From positions 1,612,001-1,676,000 of the forward strand of contig DASXDT010000006.1 in assembly GCA_036490475.1 (NCBI GenBank): a stretch of DNA of 64,000 nt. Direction: 5' to 3'. The DNA comes from Candidatus Tumulicola sp. (GTDB lineage: Bacteria; Vulcanimicrobiota; Vulcanimicrobiia; Vulcanimicrobiales; Vulcanimicrobiaceae). Positions 24,985-32,389 of the stretch are shown piece by piece. The translations under genes were made by a program, and so were the position numbers. The notes below the pieces were generated by a model. The model was not told where the DNA came from, did not search any database, and saw only the letters and a program-made list of their open reading frames with translations. Positions within the stretch are counted from its first letter, which is position 1, and each line of letters begins with the position of its first letter.

Positions 24985-25344
24985 CTACTTACCCGCATTC
25001 GGCCGGGTTGTTGCACCGCCCCGTCGGGCGTGCACGATATGGACGTGCTGGGGAAACTGTTCGGCGATCTGGCGCACCGCTAACTCGGCCGTTTCGACGA
25101 TGGCCACCACCGCCGGATCGTCGCGCACGCCCGCCGGCCAAGCCATTTCCAGCTCGCCGGATTGCTGTGTCGCCTCGAGCGGTATCTTGGCGTGCTCCTC
25201 GAGTCCGAGCCGGGCGGCCTGGAGGATCGCCGAAACGCCGGCGCAGACCACGTCCTCGCCCGCCACCGCAAAATCGGCATGCCCAAAAGCACGAACCGCG
25301 GCCAGTCGGCCGCGGTCGTCGCGTAAAAAGGAAACCTCGAGCAT
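24985..25344 (-). CDS. prp: ribosomal-processing cysteine protease Prp
   Basis: A 119-residue Prp family protein. The catalytic dyad is His22 in FGHADFA and Cys34 in DVVCAGVSA, with the usual AxGEDxVCAxVS context. Prp removes an N-terminal extension of ribosomal protein L27 in Firmicutes and relatives. The gene lies 7 nt after rplU, as expected for rplU-prp-rpmA, but rpmA does not follow. The ATG at 25344 gives the family N-terminus MLEVSFLRD. Confidence 0.9.
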   Translation of the reverse strand: MLEVSFLRDDRGRLAAVRAFGHADFAVAGEDVVCAGVSAILQAARLGLEEHAKIPLEATQQSGELEMAWPAGVRDDPAVVAIVETAELAVRQIAEQFPQHVHIVHARRGGATTRPNAGK

Positions 25345-25351
25345 CGCGGCC

Positions 25352-25666
25352 TTACGGCAGCGAGATTTTGTCGATCCGGATTTCCGCGAAGGGCTGGCGG
25401 TGGCCGTTGAGCTTGCGCACGCGCTTCTTCGGCTTATAGCGGAAAACCAGAATCTTCTTGTCTTTGGACTGGCGGAGCACGGTGCCGCTGACGCTTGCGC
25501 CGTCCAGCACTGGGCTGCCGATCTTGACGTCGGCGCCGGCACCGGCCAGAATGACCCGGTCGAACTTGACGTCGTTGCCGTCGGCTCCGGCAGGCATATC
25601 GCAGCGGATAACGTCGCCTTCGGCGACTTTAAATTGCTTGCCGCCGGTCTCGATGATCGCGTACAT
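25352..25666 (-). CDS. rplU: 50S ribosomal protein L21
   Basis: A 104-residue protein of normal length. It has the universal N-terminus MYAIIETGGKQFKV, then GDVIRCDMP, VKIGSPVLDGASVSGTVL and the C-terminal RYKPKKRVRKLNGHRQPF that binds 23S rRNA. ATG at 25666 is chosen because it gives exactly this N-terminus and stands 9 nt after a good -10 element; a TTG two codons earlier is inferior. It is the first gene of the rplU-prp pair. Confidence 0.98.
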   Translation of the reverse strand: MYAIIETGGKQFKVAEGDVIRCDMPAGADGNDVKFDRVILAGAGADVKIGSPVLDGASVSGTVLRQSKDKKILVFRYKPKKRVRKLNGHRQPFAEIRIDKISLP

Positions 25667-25675
25667 AACCAACGT

Positions 25676-25704
25676 ACGATATCAGCCGCGTGGGTCCGTG
25701 TCAA
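25676..25704 (-). promoter_or_regulatory. rplU promoter, apparently leaderless
   Basis: On the minus strand the consensus -35 TTGACA (25704-25699) and the -10 TATCGT (25681-25676) are separated by 17 bp. The rplU ATG follows after only 9 nt, so transcription should begin at or within a few bases of the start codon. No Shine-Dalgarno sequence is present. Confidence 0.75.
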
Positions 25705-25757
25705 ATACGCGACCGCCTCCGCAGGCGCCGGCGATGGGTTGCGCTTATGTACCTGCG

Positions 25758-26621
25758 ATGATTGTCGAGCTACGCGACGTCGACAAGTCCTACGGACCGA
25801 TTCGCGCCCTAAACGGCTTGTCTTTCGGCGTCGATCCCGGTGAGATCGTTGGCATTTTGGGACCCAACGGCGCGGGGAAGACGACGGCGATCGACATCCT
25901 GCTCGGACTACGACGCCCCGACCGCGGGATTGCCAAGCTCTTTGGCGAGCCGCCGACAAAGGCTGCAGCGCGGCGCCACGCCGGGGTTACCCCCCAAGAG
26001 AGCGGCTTTCCGGATGCACTTACAGTCGAAGAGATCCTGCGCTTTACGGCAGTGCACTATAGCCGGCCGCGCTCGATCGACCAGACGCTCGAGGATTTCA
26101 ATTTAAGCGATTTGCGCGGACGCCGGGCGGGATCGTTGTCGGTGGGGCAAGCTCGGCGGCTAGCTTTGGCGCTGGCCTTCGTGGGCGACACCGAGCTGGT
26201 GGTGTTGGACGAGCCGACGGCCGGACTCGATGTCGAATCGCGTCACCGCTTGTGGGAGTTCGTCCGTCGCAACCGCGATGGCCGGGCGATTCTCTTTTCG
26301 ACCCACTATTTAGAAGAAGCCGAAGCCGCCGCGACGCGCATCGTGGTCATCGATGGGGGAAGGCTTCGTTTCGACGGCGACCCCCTCGCGTTGCGCACGA
26401 AGTTTGGCTTGCGGCGAGTCCGCTACGTCGGCGCGCCGCTCGACGCGATGCACGACGCGCTAGTGACCAGCGATGTAGACGGGCGTACGACAGTGCTGAC
26501 GGCCGATAGCGATGCGTACGTCCGTGCGTTGGTCCGCGGCGGATACGAGTTCTCACAACTTGAGGTGACCGCGCCATCGTTGGAAGAAGCGTTTCTCGCT
26601 CTGACGCGAGAGCAGCAATGA
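25758..26621 (+). CDS. ABC-2 type exporter ATP-binding protein
   Basis: A 287-residue ATPase of the DrrA/CcmA-like group: Walker A GPNGAGKTT at 35-43, a Q-loop in VTPQESGF, a variant signature LSVGQARRLALA, Walker B LVVLDEPTAGLD and H-loop FSTHYLEEAE. The C-terminal extension of about 75 residues is typical for drug or lipid exporters of this group. The gene is coupled (ATGA) to a permease gene, so they form one exporter of the homodimer-homodimer kind. Substrate unknown. Another ATG at 25734 is possible but adds eight residues not matching the family. Confidence 0.93.
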   Translation: MIVELRDVDKSYGPIRALNGLSFGVDPGEIVGILGPNGAGKTTAIDILLGLRRPDRGIAKLFGEPPTKAAARRHAGVTPQESGFPDALTVEEILRFTAVHYSRPRSIDQTLEDFNLSDLRGRRAGSLSVGQARRLALALAFVGDTELVVLDEPTAGLDVESRHRLWEFVRRNRDGRAILFSTHYLEEAEAAATRIVVIDGGRLRFDGDPLALRTKFGLRRVRYVGAPLDAMHDALVTSDVDGRTTVLTADSDAYVRALVRGGYEFSQLEVTAPSLEEAFLALTREQQ

Positions 26622-27361
26622 GCGCGACTCGTATCGCGTGGGCCCACGCCCGTATCGCAATTCTGGATCTCATACGCTCGCCCGGGTACGTCGTTCCGAC
26701 CGTGGTTTTTCCGGCGATGTTTTTCGCGATATTCGCGCTTCCGGCCGCCCGGCACGATTCGCAAACCGCCGCATACGTAACATTGTCGTTTATGGCGTGG
26801 GCGATCGTCGGCGTGACGCTCTATCAGTTCGGCGTCGGTATAGCGGCCGATCGCGGACGGCCGTGGGAGCGCTTCTTGCGCGTTCTGCCGGCGGGCACGC
26901 TGGTTCGCCTGTTCGCGCGCATCGTGTGCGCGCTCGCGTTCGGTGCGCTGGCTGCGGGCTGCGTTGCTATCCTGGCTCTGGCGGCGACGCCGCTGCATTT
27001 GCCGGCGGCCGCGTGGCTTGCAGCCGGGACGTTCTGTCTGCTGGCCGGCGTGCCGTTCGTGTTGATCGGCACGGCAATCGGCTATTGGTGCGCCGCGCGC
27101 GCTGCCGTTCCGATCGCTACGGCCAGCAATCTCTTGCTTGCGTACGCCGGCGGTTTGTGGATGTCGCCAAGCGAGTTGCCGGGCGTGGTGCGAACGATAT
27201 CGCCGTTTCTTCCGACGCGTCAGTTCGGCGAGCTGTTATGGAGCGTCGTAACGCCGGGAAACCGGTTATGGCCGGCGCTTGGATTGTGCGCCTACGCCGC
27301 GATCTTTGGGGCGTTGACGATCGCCGGCTATCGCCGTGACGAACACCGGCGTTACGCGTAA
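26618..27361 (+). CDS. ABC-2 type exporter permease
   Basis: A 247-residue membrane protein with six hydrophobic segments. Family features are the N-terminal SPGYVVPTVVFPAMFFAIFA, a cytoplasmic loop DRGRPWERFLRVLPAG between helices 2 and 3, and GLWMSPSELPGVVRTISPFLPTRQ between helices 5 and 6. It partners with the preceding ATPase. Its stop codon lies inside a perfect 17-bp hairpin that also contains the stop codon of the convergent phosphatase gene. Confidence 0.92.
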   Translation: MSATRIAWAHARIAILDLIRSPGYVVPTVVFPAMFFAIFALPAARHDSQTAAYVTLSFMAWAIVGVTLYQFGVGIAADRGRPWERFLRVLPAGTLVRLFARIVCALAFGALAAGCVAILALAATPLHLPAAAWLAAGTFCLLAGVPFVLIGTAIGYWCAARAAVPIATASNLLLAYAGGLWMSPSELPGVVRTISPFLPTRQFGELLWSVVTPGNRLWPALGLCAYAAIFGALTIAGYRRDEHRRYA

Positions 27362-27377
27362 ACGCCGGTGTTCGTCA
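27337..27377 (+). terminator. hairpin overlapping both stop codons of a convergent gene pair
   Basis: A perfect 17-bp stem with a 7-nt loop (27354-27360): TGACGAACACCGGCGTT pairs with its exact complement at 27361-27377. The TAA of the permease gene (27359-27361) and the TGA of the minus-strand phosphatase gene (27375-27377) lie within the structure. There is no T-run; it may act as a bidirectional transcription stop or as a 3' mRNA stabiliser. Confidence 0.7.
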
Positions 27378-28976
27378 GGCCGTGGCAGGTACGGGTGCGA
27401 TATACGCGGTCAAAACGGCGACATCGTCCGGGATGGGCCGCCGCCCGATCACGCGGTCCAGAATCCGCTGTGCCAAATCTGGTGCGGTGTCGTCACCGAG
27501 GTCCGCGAGCGCCGATTCTAGGCGCGCGAATCCGGCGTCGATGTTCCGGTCGAACTCGATCAACCCGTCGGTGAAGAAAACGACCAGCGTACCGGCTGCC
27601 GTTTCGATCGTCCGAGAGGTTGTAAAGCTGTCCCCCAGACCTAGTAGCGGAGCGGAGGAGGCGACCTCTTCGACGCGTCCGTCGGGATAGCGCACGAGCG
27701 GGCCTGGATGGCCCGCGGAGGCGATTTCCATGCGGTGCGCGACCGGATCGTAGATCGCGCTGATGGCGGTCGCGAACACGTCGTCGTTATCCATGCGCAG
27801 CGTTTGGTCGGCGATACGCAACATCGAGCCAACCGACGGGTCCAGCAAGGCTGCGACCCGCATCGCTTGGCGAATCTTCGTCATGATCAGGGCTGCCGCA
27901 AGGCCGTGGCCGCCGACGTCGCCGATCGACAGAGCGACGTGGCCGTTCGACAGCTCGAATGCGTCGAACCAATCGCCGCCGATGGTCGATTCCGAACTCG
28001 ACGGCCGGTACGCCGCACTGAGATGCAGGTGGTCGATGCGAGGCAGGACGTTTGGCAACGCCGACTCTTGCATGCGGACGGCGATGGTACGCTCTCGTCC
28101 GAAGGATCGCGCGTTGGCAAGTGCCACTCCGGCACGCCGCCCAAGTTCTTCTGCGAACAGGCGATCCGTCGTGTCGAAAAGCGCTGCCGATCCGGCCTGG
28201 CGATCCGCTTCGTCGACGAAGAGCGTGAGCGCACCGCTCGCGACACCGTTGTGGACGATCGGTACGGTTAGCGTCGTTGCGATGTCCAAGTCGCCGAGCG
28301 TCCCGGCAAAGAGCGGCGACGTTCGATCGATCGAAAGCCAATCGTCATCGTGGCTCCTCGCATCCAGTGCGGCGCGTAGTGCATCGGTGGCCGCGCCGGC
28401 ATCCGGCCGGCGAGAGCGGACGACGACTTGGCGCTTTTCGAATTCGTCGACGGCCTGGATCGCGCACAACGTCGCGAACGTGTCGACGGCGATATCCGCA
28501 ATGGCCGAGAGCGTCACCTGAAAATCGAGCGACGACGAAAGCAGCGTCGACGCCGCGTCGATCGCTCGTAACCGCTTTTCAATCTGAACGTGCCGGCGAT
28601 CTTCGTGCGCCTCGAGCAGGCGAAACGCGGTGACGTCGCGCGAGATTACGAGCATCCGCTCCGGCCACTCTTCGCCCGGCATCGAGGAGACGGTAACGTC
28701 CCACCACCGTTCGCGGCCTTCGACATCGTAACGGCCGACGAAGTGCCCGACTCCGCCGCCGCGCGCAGTTTCGATCGCGTCGTCGGCGGCTAAGCGGTGT
28801 TCGCCCGTCCAGAACATCCGCCAATCGGCACCGGCAACATCGGCGAAGTTTTTGATACAAAGCGCGGTCCGGCCGTTTTCGTTGATCGAAACGAGCCGCG
28901 CGCCGGCGTCCAAAATCTTGACGCAATCGGAGCTCTCGAAAACGATCCGCTGGAAGTACGTCGGGTCCGAACTCAT
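27375..28976 (-). CDS. PAS-GAF-PP2C (SpoIIE/RsbU-type) serine phosphatase
   Basis: A 533-residue regulator. An N-terminal PAS-like domain (about 5-135) contains ILDAGARLVSINENG, a central GAF-like domain (about 150-310) has SGALTLFVDEADRQ, and a C-terminal PP2C/SpoIIE domain has the metal-binding signatures GGDWFDAF, IGDVGGHGLAAAL, TAISAIYD, VFFTDGLIE and PDDVAVL. Such RsbU-like enzymes dephosphorylate anti-anti-sigma factors in response to a sensed signal. No RsbV/RsbW partner is encoded nearby. The start overlaps the stop of the Rieske gene (ATGA). The link to Fe-S genes suggests redox or oxygen sensing, but this is only inference. Confidence 0.88.
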   Translation of the reverse strand: MSSDPTYFQRIVFESSDCVKILDAGARLVSINENGRTALCIKNFADVAGADWRMFWTGEHRLAADDAIETARGGGVGHFVGRYDVEGRERWWDVTVSSMPGEEWPERMLVISRDVTAFRLLEAHEDRRHVQIEKRLRAIDAASTLLSSSLDFQVTLSAIADIAVDTFATLCAIQAVDEFEKRQVVVRSRRPDAGAATDALRAALDARSHDDDWLSIDRTSPLFAGTLGDLDIATTLTVPIVHNGVASGALTLFVDEADRQAGSAALFDTTDRLFAEELGRRAGVALANARSFGRERTIAVRMQESALPNVLPRIDHLHLSAAYRPSSSESTIGGDWFDAFELSNGHVALSIGDVGGHGLAAALIMTKIRQAMRVAALLDPSVGSMLRIADQTLRMDNDDVFATAISAIYDPVAHRMEIASAGHPGPLVRYPDGRVEEVASSAPLLGLGDSFTTSRTIETAAGTLVVFFTDGLIEFDRNIDAGFARLESALADLGDDTAPDLAQRILDRVIGRRPIPDDVAVLTAYIAPVPATA

Positions 28977-29269
28977 CCGACGAGTATTTCGCCGTCTTTC
29001 AATTCGACGGCATACGTGGAGAGCGGTATGACCGCGGGAAGCGTTAACGCTTCGCCCGTTCGAACGTCGAAGGTTGCACCATGCCGGGGGCACACGATGC
29101 ATTTCCCATCCAGCTTGCCTTGATCGAGCGGAGCGCCATCGTGCGAGCAGACGTCTTCGATCGCAAAGAAATTGCCATCGACGTTGCAGATAAGGATTTC
29201 TTGACCGTCTACGACGACGCGTCTGGTCGTGCCGGGCGCGATGTCGGCAACGTTAGCGACGGACCGCAC
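28973..29269 (-). CDS. Rieske [2Fe-2S] ferredoxin
   Basis: A 98-residue Rieske domain protein. The cluster ligands are Cys41/His43 in CSHDGAPL and Cys60/His63 in CPRHGATF, with the usual spacing of small soluble Rieske ferredoxins of the dioxygenase/nitrite-reductase subunit group. It has no disulfide cysteines of the cytochrome bc1 type. The GTG start is 2 nt after the sufB stop, so it is co-translated with an Fe-S assembly gene. Similar small ferredoxins stand next to suf genes in several bacteria. Confidence 0.93.
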   Translation of the reverse strand: MRSVANVADIAPGTTRRVVVDGQEILICNVDGNFFAIEDVCSHDGAPLDQGKLDGKCIVCPRHGATFDVRTGEALTLPAVIPLSTYAVELKDGEILVG

Positions 29270-29271
29270 CG

Positions 29272-30696
29272 TTAGCCGACGGCGCCTTCCATTTCCATCT
29301 TGACGAGCCGGTTTAGCTCGACCGCATATTCCATCGGCAATTCCTTGACGAAGAAGTCGAAGAATCCGTTGACGATCATCGCGGTCGCGTCGGCCTCGGA
29401 GAGCCCGCGGCTCATCGCATAAAACAACTGCTCTTCGCCGATTTTACTGACGCTAGCTTCGTGTTCGACGGTCGAACGCTGTTCGTGAATTTTCATCGTC
29501 GGCTTGGTGTCGCTGGACGAATGGTCGTCCATGATCAGGGCGTCGCAGCGCACGCGCGTTTTCGCACCGGTCGCGCCCGGATAGATCTCGACCAATCCGC
29601 GGTAGGTGGTCTTGCCGCCATGCGCGCTCACGCTCTTGTTGGTGACGACCGACGTCGTGTTGGGTGCGGCGTGAATCACTTTCGCGCCCGCGTCTTGATG
29701 CTGCCCGTCGCCGGCAAACGCCATCGACAGAATTTCACCGCGCGCGCCTTCGCCCATCAAGTAGATAGCCGGGTACTTCATCGTCAGCCGCGAGCCGAGG
29801 TTGCCGTCGACCCATTCGACCGTCGCATTCTTGTGCGCGAACGCGCGCTTGGTGACGAGATTGAAGATGTTGCGATACCAATTTTGGATCGTCGTGTAGC
29901 GGATCGACGCATCTTCCATCGCGACCAGTTCTACCACCGCCGAATGCAGCGACGAGGTTGAAAACTTCGGCGCCGTGCAGCCCTCGATGTAGTGCACTTT
30001 GGAACCCTTGTCGGCGATGATCAGGGTCCGTTCGAATTGGCCCATGTTCTCGGCGTTGATCCGGAAGTAGGCCTGCAGCGGCATGGCGACTTCGACGCCC
30101 GGCGGCACGTAGATAAACGACCCGCCCGACCAGACGGCCGAGTTGAGCGCAGAGAACTTGTTGTCGCCCTGCGGAATGATGGTTGCGAGATACTTACGGA
30201 CGATATCCGGATACTTCTTGACCGCCGTGTCCATGTCGCAAAACAGCACGCCCTGCTCGTCGAGCGCCTTGCTCGTGTTGTGATAGACGACTTCGGACTC
30301 GTACTGGGCCGAGACGCCGGATAGAAACTTACGCTCCGCTTCCGGAATGCCTAAGCGATCGAACGTTCGCTTGATGTCGTCCGGGACGTCGTCCCAGGAC
30401 CGTTCGGTTCGGTCGGTCGAGCGCACGAAATAATGGATGTCGGCGAAGTCGATCTCATTCAGCCGGGCGGTGTCGCCCCAGGCCGGCATCGGCTTGCTCA
30501 AAAACAGTTCGTAGGCGCGCAGGCGAAACTCGAGCATCCATTGCGGCTCGTCCTTCATGGCGCTGATGCGCGCGACGATCTCTCGCGTCAGGCCTTTGTC
30601 GGATTTGAAGACGTAGTTTTCCTGATCGTGAAACCCATGGCGGTAGTCTTCGCCGATATTTTCGGGGGAAACCGGGGTCTCGAGTTGTGTCACCAT
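29272..30696 (-). CDS. sufB: Fe-S cluster assembly scaffold SufB
   Basis: A 474-residue SufB with near-standard length. Conserved blocks are the N-terminal [11 protein letters not shown], then [44 protein letters not shown] with the conserved Cys, [26 protein letters not shown] and the C-terminal [17 protein letters not shown]. SufB forms the SufBC2D scaffold on which clusters are built. SufC, SufD and SufS are not adjacent; only the Rieske ferredoxin and the phosphatase follow. Expression starts from a promoter with almost no leader. Confidence 0.97.
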   Translation of the reverse strand: MVTQLETPVSPENIGEDYRHGFHDQENYVFKSDKGLTREIVARISAMKDEPQWMLEFRLRAYELFLSKPMPAWGDTARLNEIDFADIHYFVRSTDRTERSWDDVPDDIKRTFDRLGIPEAERKFLSGVSAQYESEVVYHNTSKALDEQGVLFCDMDTAVKKYPDIVRKYLATIIPQGDNKFSALNSAVWSGGSFIYVPPGVEVAMPLQAYFRINAENMGQFERTLIIADKGSKVHYIEGCTAPKFSTSSLHSAVVELVAMEDASIRYTTIQNWYRNIFNLVTKRAFAHKNATVEWVDGNLGSRLTMKYPAIYLMGEGARGEILSMAFAGDGQHQDAGAKVIHAAPNTTSVVTNKSVSAHGGKTTYRGLVEIYPGATGAKTRVRCDALIMDDHSSSDTKPTMKIHEQRSTVEHEASVSKIGEEQLFYAMSRGLSEADATAMIVNGFFDFFVKELPMEYAVELNRLVKMEMEGAVG

Positions 30697-30705
30697 ATCG
30701 AAGTA

Positions 30706-30734
30706 AGCGTACCCCCCTGCGGAGACATAGTCAA
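30706..30734 (-). promoter_or_regulatory. sufB promoter, apparently leaderless
   Basis: On the minus strand -35 TTGACT (30734-30729), a 17-bp spacer and -10 TACGCT (30711-30706) are followed by the sufB ATG after 9 nt. A run of G (30712-30717) within the spacer could be mistaken for a Shine-Dalgarno site but would not be transcribed. Confidence 0.65.
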
Positions 30735-30789
30735 GATAATGAAGTAGGAAGTTGAAAATCCCTGCGGGCCGCTTGCTGATTTCCTGTGC

Positions 30790-31024
30790 AGAAGGGGTTT
30801 ACAGGGGGGGGCGCAGGGGATATGATTGGCGCCGGACCCTGGGTGGGGTCCACGGTTCAAAGGGAAGGCGCGCCCTTACGCGCCATAGCGGCGAGTCGCC
30901 CGTGCACCGCTCAAAAGCGCCGGCAAGAGCTCGTCGAAAGGTCGGGGACGTGACCGCATAGCGGACGCCAGCCGACGAGTCCGGAGGTGGGATTCCCCCG
31001 AGGTCAAGGAGACCCTGGTACAAA
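30790..31024 (+). ncRNA. long structured 5' leader of speD, candidate cis-regulatory RNA
   Basis: The only stretch of more than 300 bases without a gene (30697-31024) lies between sufB and speD. Its right part is full of complementary segments: 30834-30839/30846-30851 (GGACCC/GGGTCC), 30867-30872/30879-30884 (GGCGCG/CGCGCC), 30887-30891/30907-30911, and a long-range 7-bp stem 30930-30936/30973-30979 (CTCGTCG/CGACGAG). The last encloses small hairpins at 30940-30955 or 30954-30964. Finally 31002-31005/31011-31014 (GGTC/GACC) holds AAGGA, the likely speD ribosome-binding site, in its loop. No known riboswitch consensus (SAM, cobalamin, glycine, TPP, guanidine) was recognised. The left part (30735-30790) holds nothing clear beyond the sufB promoter. 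Confidence 0.5.
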
Positions 31025-31438
31025 TTGAAGGCACTCGGTAGGCACATTGTGTGCGAGTTTTCGGGTTGCGACCCGCGCGTTCTGTCCGACATCGACGATA
31101 TCGCTGCCATGATGGTTGCGGCGGCAAAGGCCGCTAACGCTACTATTATGGAGAGCGCCTTCCATCGTTTCGAGCCGCAAGGCGTTTCCGGAACGGTGAT
31201 CCTGGCCGAATCACATCTATCGGTCCACACCTGGCCCGAGAAGGGCTATGCCGCGATGGATTTTTATACATGCGGCGATCATACCGACCCTTGGCTTGCT
31301 TGCGAACACGCAGCTCGAGTTCTCAGTGCGCGCAGCGTATTGACGACCGAGTTCAAGCGCGGGATCGAGAAGAGCGACGGAGAGTTCACCCACGTGGTCG
31401 GCCGCGATCACGATTTACGCGTCTTATCGGCGTCGTAA
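31025..31438 (+). CDS. speD: S-adenosylmethionine decarboxylase proenzyme (prokaryotic class)
   Basis: A 137-residue proenzyme that cleaves itself to generate a pyruvoyl group and then decarboxylates AdoMet to supply the aminopropyl donor for spermidine. The self-processing serine is Ser63 in AESHLSVHTWPE; His68 and Cys83 (YTCGDH) complete the known catalytic set with the same numbering as the Thermotoga enzyme. TTG is taken as start because KALGRHI directly follows, as in other members. AAGGAG lies 13 nt upstream. The long leader suggests regulation of the message. speE lies 1 kb downstream, separated by a lipoprotein gene and a terminator. Confidence 0.95.
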   Translation: MKALGRHIVCEFSGCDPRVLSDIDDIAAMMVAAAKAANATIMESAFHRFEPQGVSGTVILAESHLSVHTWPEKGYAAMDFYTCGDHTDPWLACEHAARVLSARSVLTTEFKRGIEKSDGEFTHVVGRDHDLRVLSAS

Positions 31439-31597
31439 GTTAACCTTCGTTCGTATTTCTAAAAACAAATGGACTAGCGTCGCTTTATAGGCGACCGATA
31501 AGCATGCGCGCGATTGCGTCGGAAGGCATCGCGTGCGACCCGTCAAAGGTCGACGCACAACGGTTCCCCACACCATTCAGTGAGGTTAATTTTCCCG

Positions 31598-32314
31598 ATG
31601 CGTATCACTACCATAGCCATTGGCGCTGCGATCGTTGCAGCCGCAGCGATGAGCGCTTGCGCAAGTCGCGGCGTCGTCCCATCGCAAAGTTTCGCTTCGA
31701 GCAACGGAACTACGGCGATGCTTGCCGCAAAAGCGACGCCGACGCCGACCGCTTGCGAAAAGACCAGTCCACCGATGTACTATTTCGCCGGCAACTGCGT
31801 CGCGTTCACGCTCAAGGAGACGGCGACTACGACGGTGTTCCTTGGCAAATACAAGCCGTACGACGGCATCAAGATTACGACCGTGTTTAGCAAGAATAGC
31901 GGCGGCCCAGCAGGCGGCATCAAAGCCGTTATGGGTGATGCGACCGGCAAGGGTGACATCACCGGCAAGGTCGGAGGCAAGGCCTTCAAGCTGTACGGCG
32001 ACGGAAACGATTGCTTCTATAGAGGGAAATTAGGGCCGTGCCGGGGCAAGTCATTCCTCTACGCCGAGCTGATCAACAACAGCGGCTCCACGATTAAGCC
32101 GGTCGACACGCCGAAGTTCACTATCGTCGATACGAACGGGTTTCCCGGAAAGAAGTGCTTCCCCGCCGAGTACCAAAAAGGCGGTTGGGTGCCCGAAGAC
32201 AATCTATTCGCAGCACCAAAAGGAAACACGTTGGAACTTCCGTCAGTGGCAAATGACGGGAGCCTCTACTACCTTCCGCATGCACAATTCATCGTCGCGG
32301 GCGTCTGCGAGTAA
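31598..32314 (+). CDS. secreted lipoprotein of unknown function
   Basis: A 238-residue protein with a lipoprotein signal peptide (lipobox MSAC, Cys21) and a Thr/Pro linker (TPTPTAC). The mature part is strand-rich with GGKAFKLYGDG and KFTIVDTNGFPG segments and contains four further cysteines that could form disulfides. No domain was recognised; it does not resemble the lipoproteins at the start of the window except in style. ATG at 31598 is preferred because a signal peptide starts there; GAGG lies 12 nt upstream. It is closed by a strong intrinsic terminator. Confidence 0.7.
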   Translation: MRITTIAIGAAIVAAAAMSACASRGVVPSQSFASSNGTTAMLAAKATPTPTACEKTSPPMYYFAGNCVAFTLKETATTTVFLGKYKPYDGIKITTVFSKNSGGPAGGIKAVMGDATGKGDITGKVGGKAFKLYGDGNDCFYRGKLGPCRGKSFLYAELINNSGSTIKPVDTPKFTIVDTNGFPGKKCFPAEYQKGGWVPEDNLFAAPKGNTLELPSVANDGSLYYLPHAQFIVAGVCE

Positions 32315-32335
32315 CCAATAACTGTCGCGAGTCCG

Positions 32336-32367
32336 AGAACCCCGCCAAGTGGCGGGGTTCTTTTTTT
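32336..32367 (+). terminator. strong intrinsic terminator
   Basis: The 11-bp stem AGAACCCCGCC/GGCGGGGTTCT has a 4-nt loop and is followed directly by a run of seven T residues (32361-32367). It closes the lipoprotein gene and insulates the speE-gcv operon, whose first start codon is 23 nt further on. Confidence 0.93.
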
Positions 32368-32389
32368 CTGCGGCCAATCTGAGACGGGA

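Noticed and set aside
30970-30985. CCGACGAGTCCGG resembling the hammerhead ribozyme core
   Set aside because: The core needs CUGANGA and a following GAAA; the U is a C here and no GAAA with a matching stem II lies at the right place.
31002-31020. Similarity of the AAGGAGACC stretch before speD to the B12 box of cobalamin riboswitches
   Set aside because: The other core elements (GGGAA-GGTG helix region and CCACTG) are not present in correct order, and the match is explained by the ribosome-binding site.
32315-32389. Search for a glycine riboswitch before the speE-gcv operon
   Set aside because: The 75-bp gap holds only a strong terminator and the start of speE; no tandem aptamer could fit.
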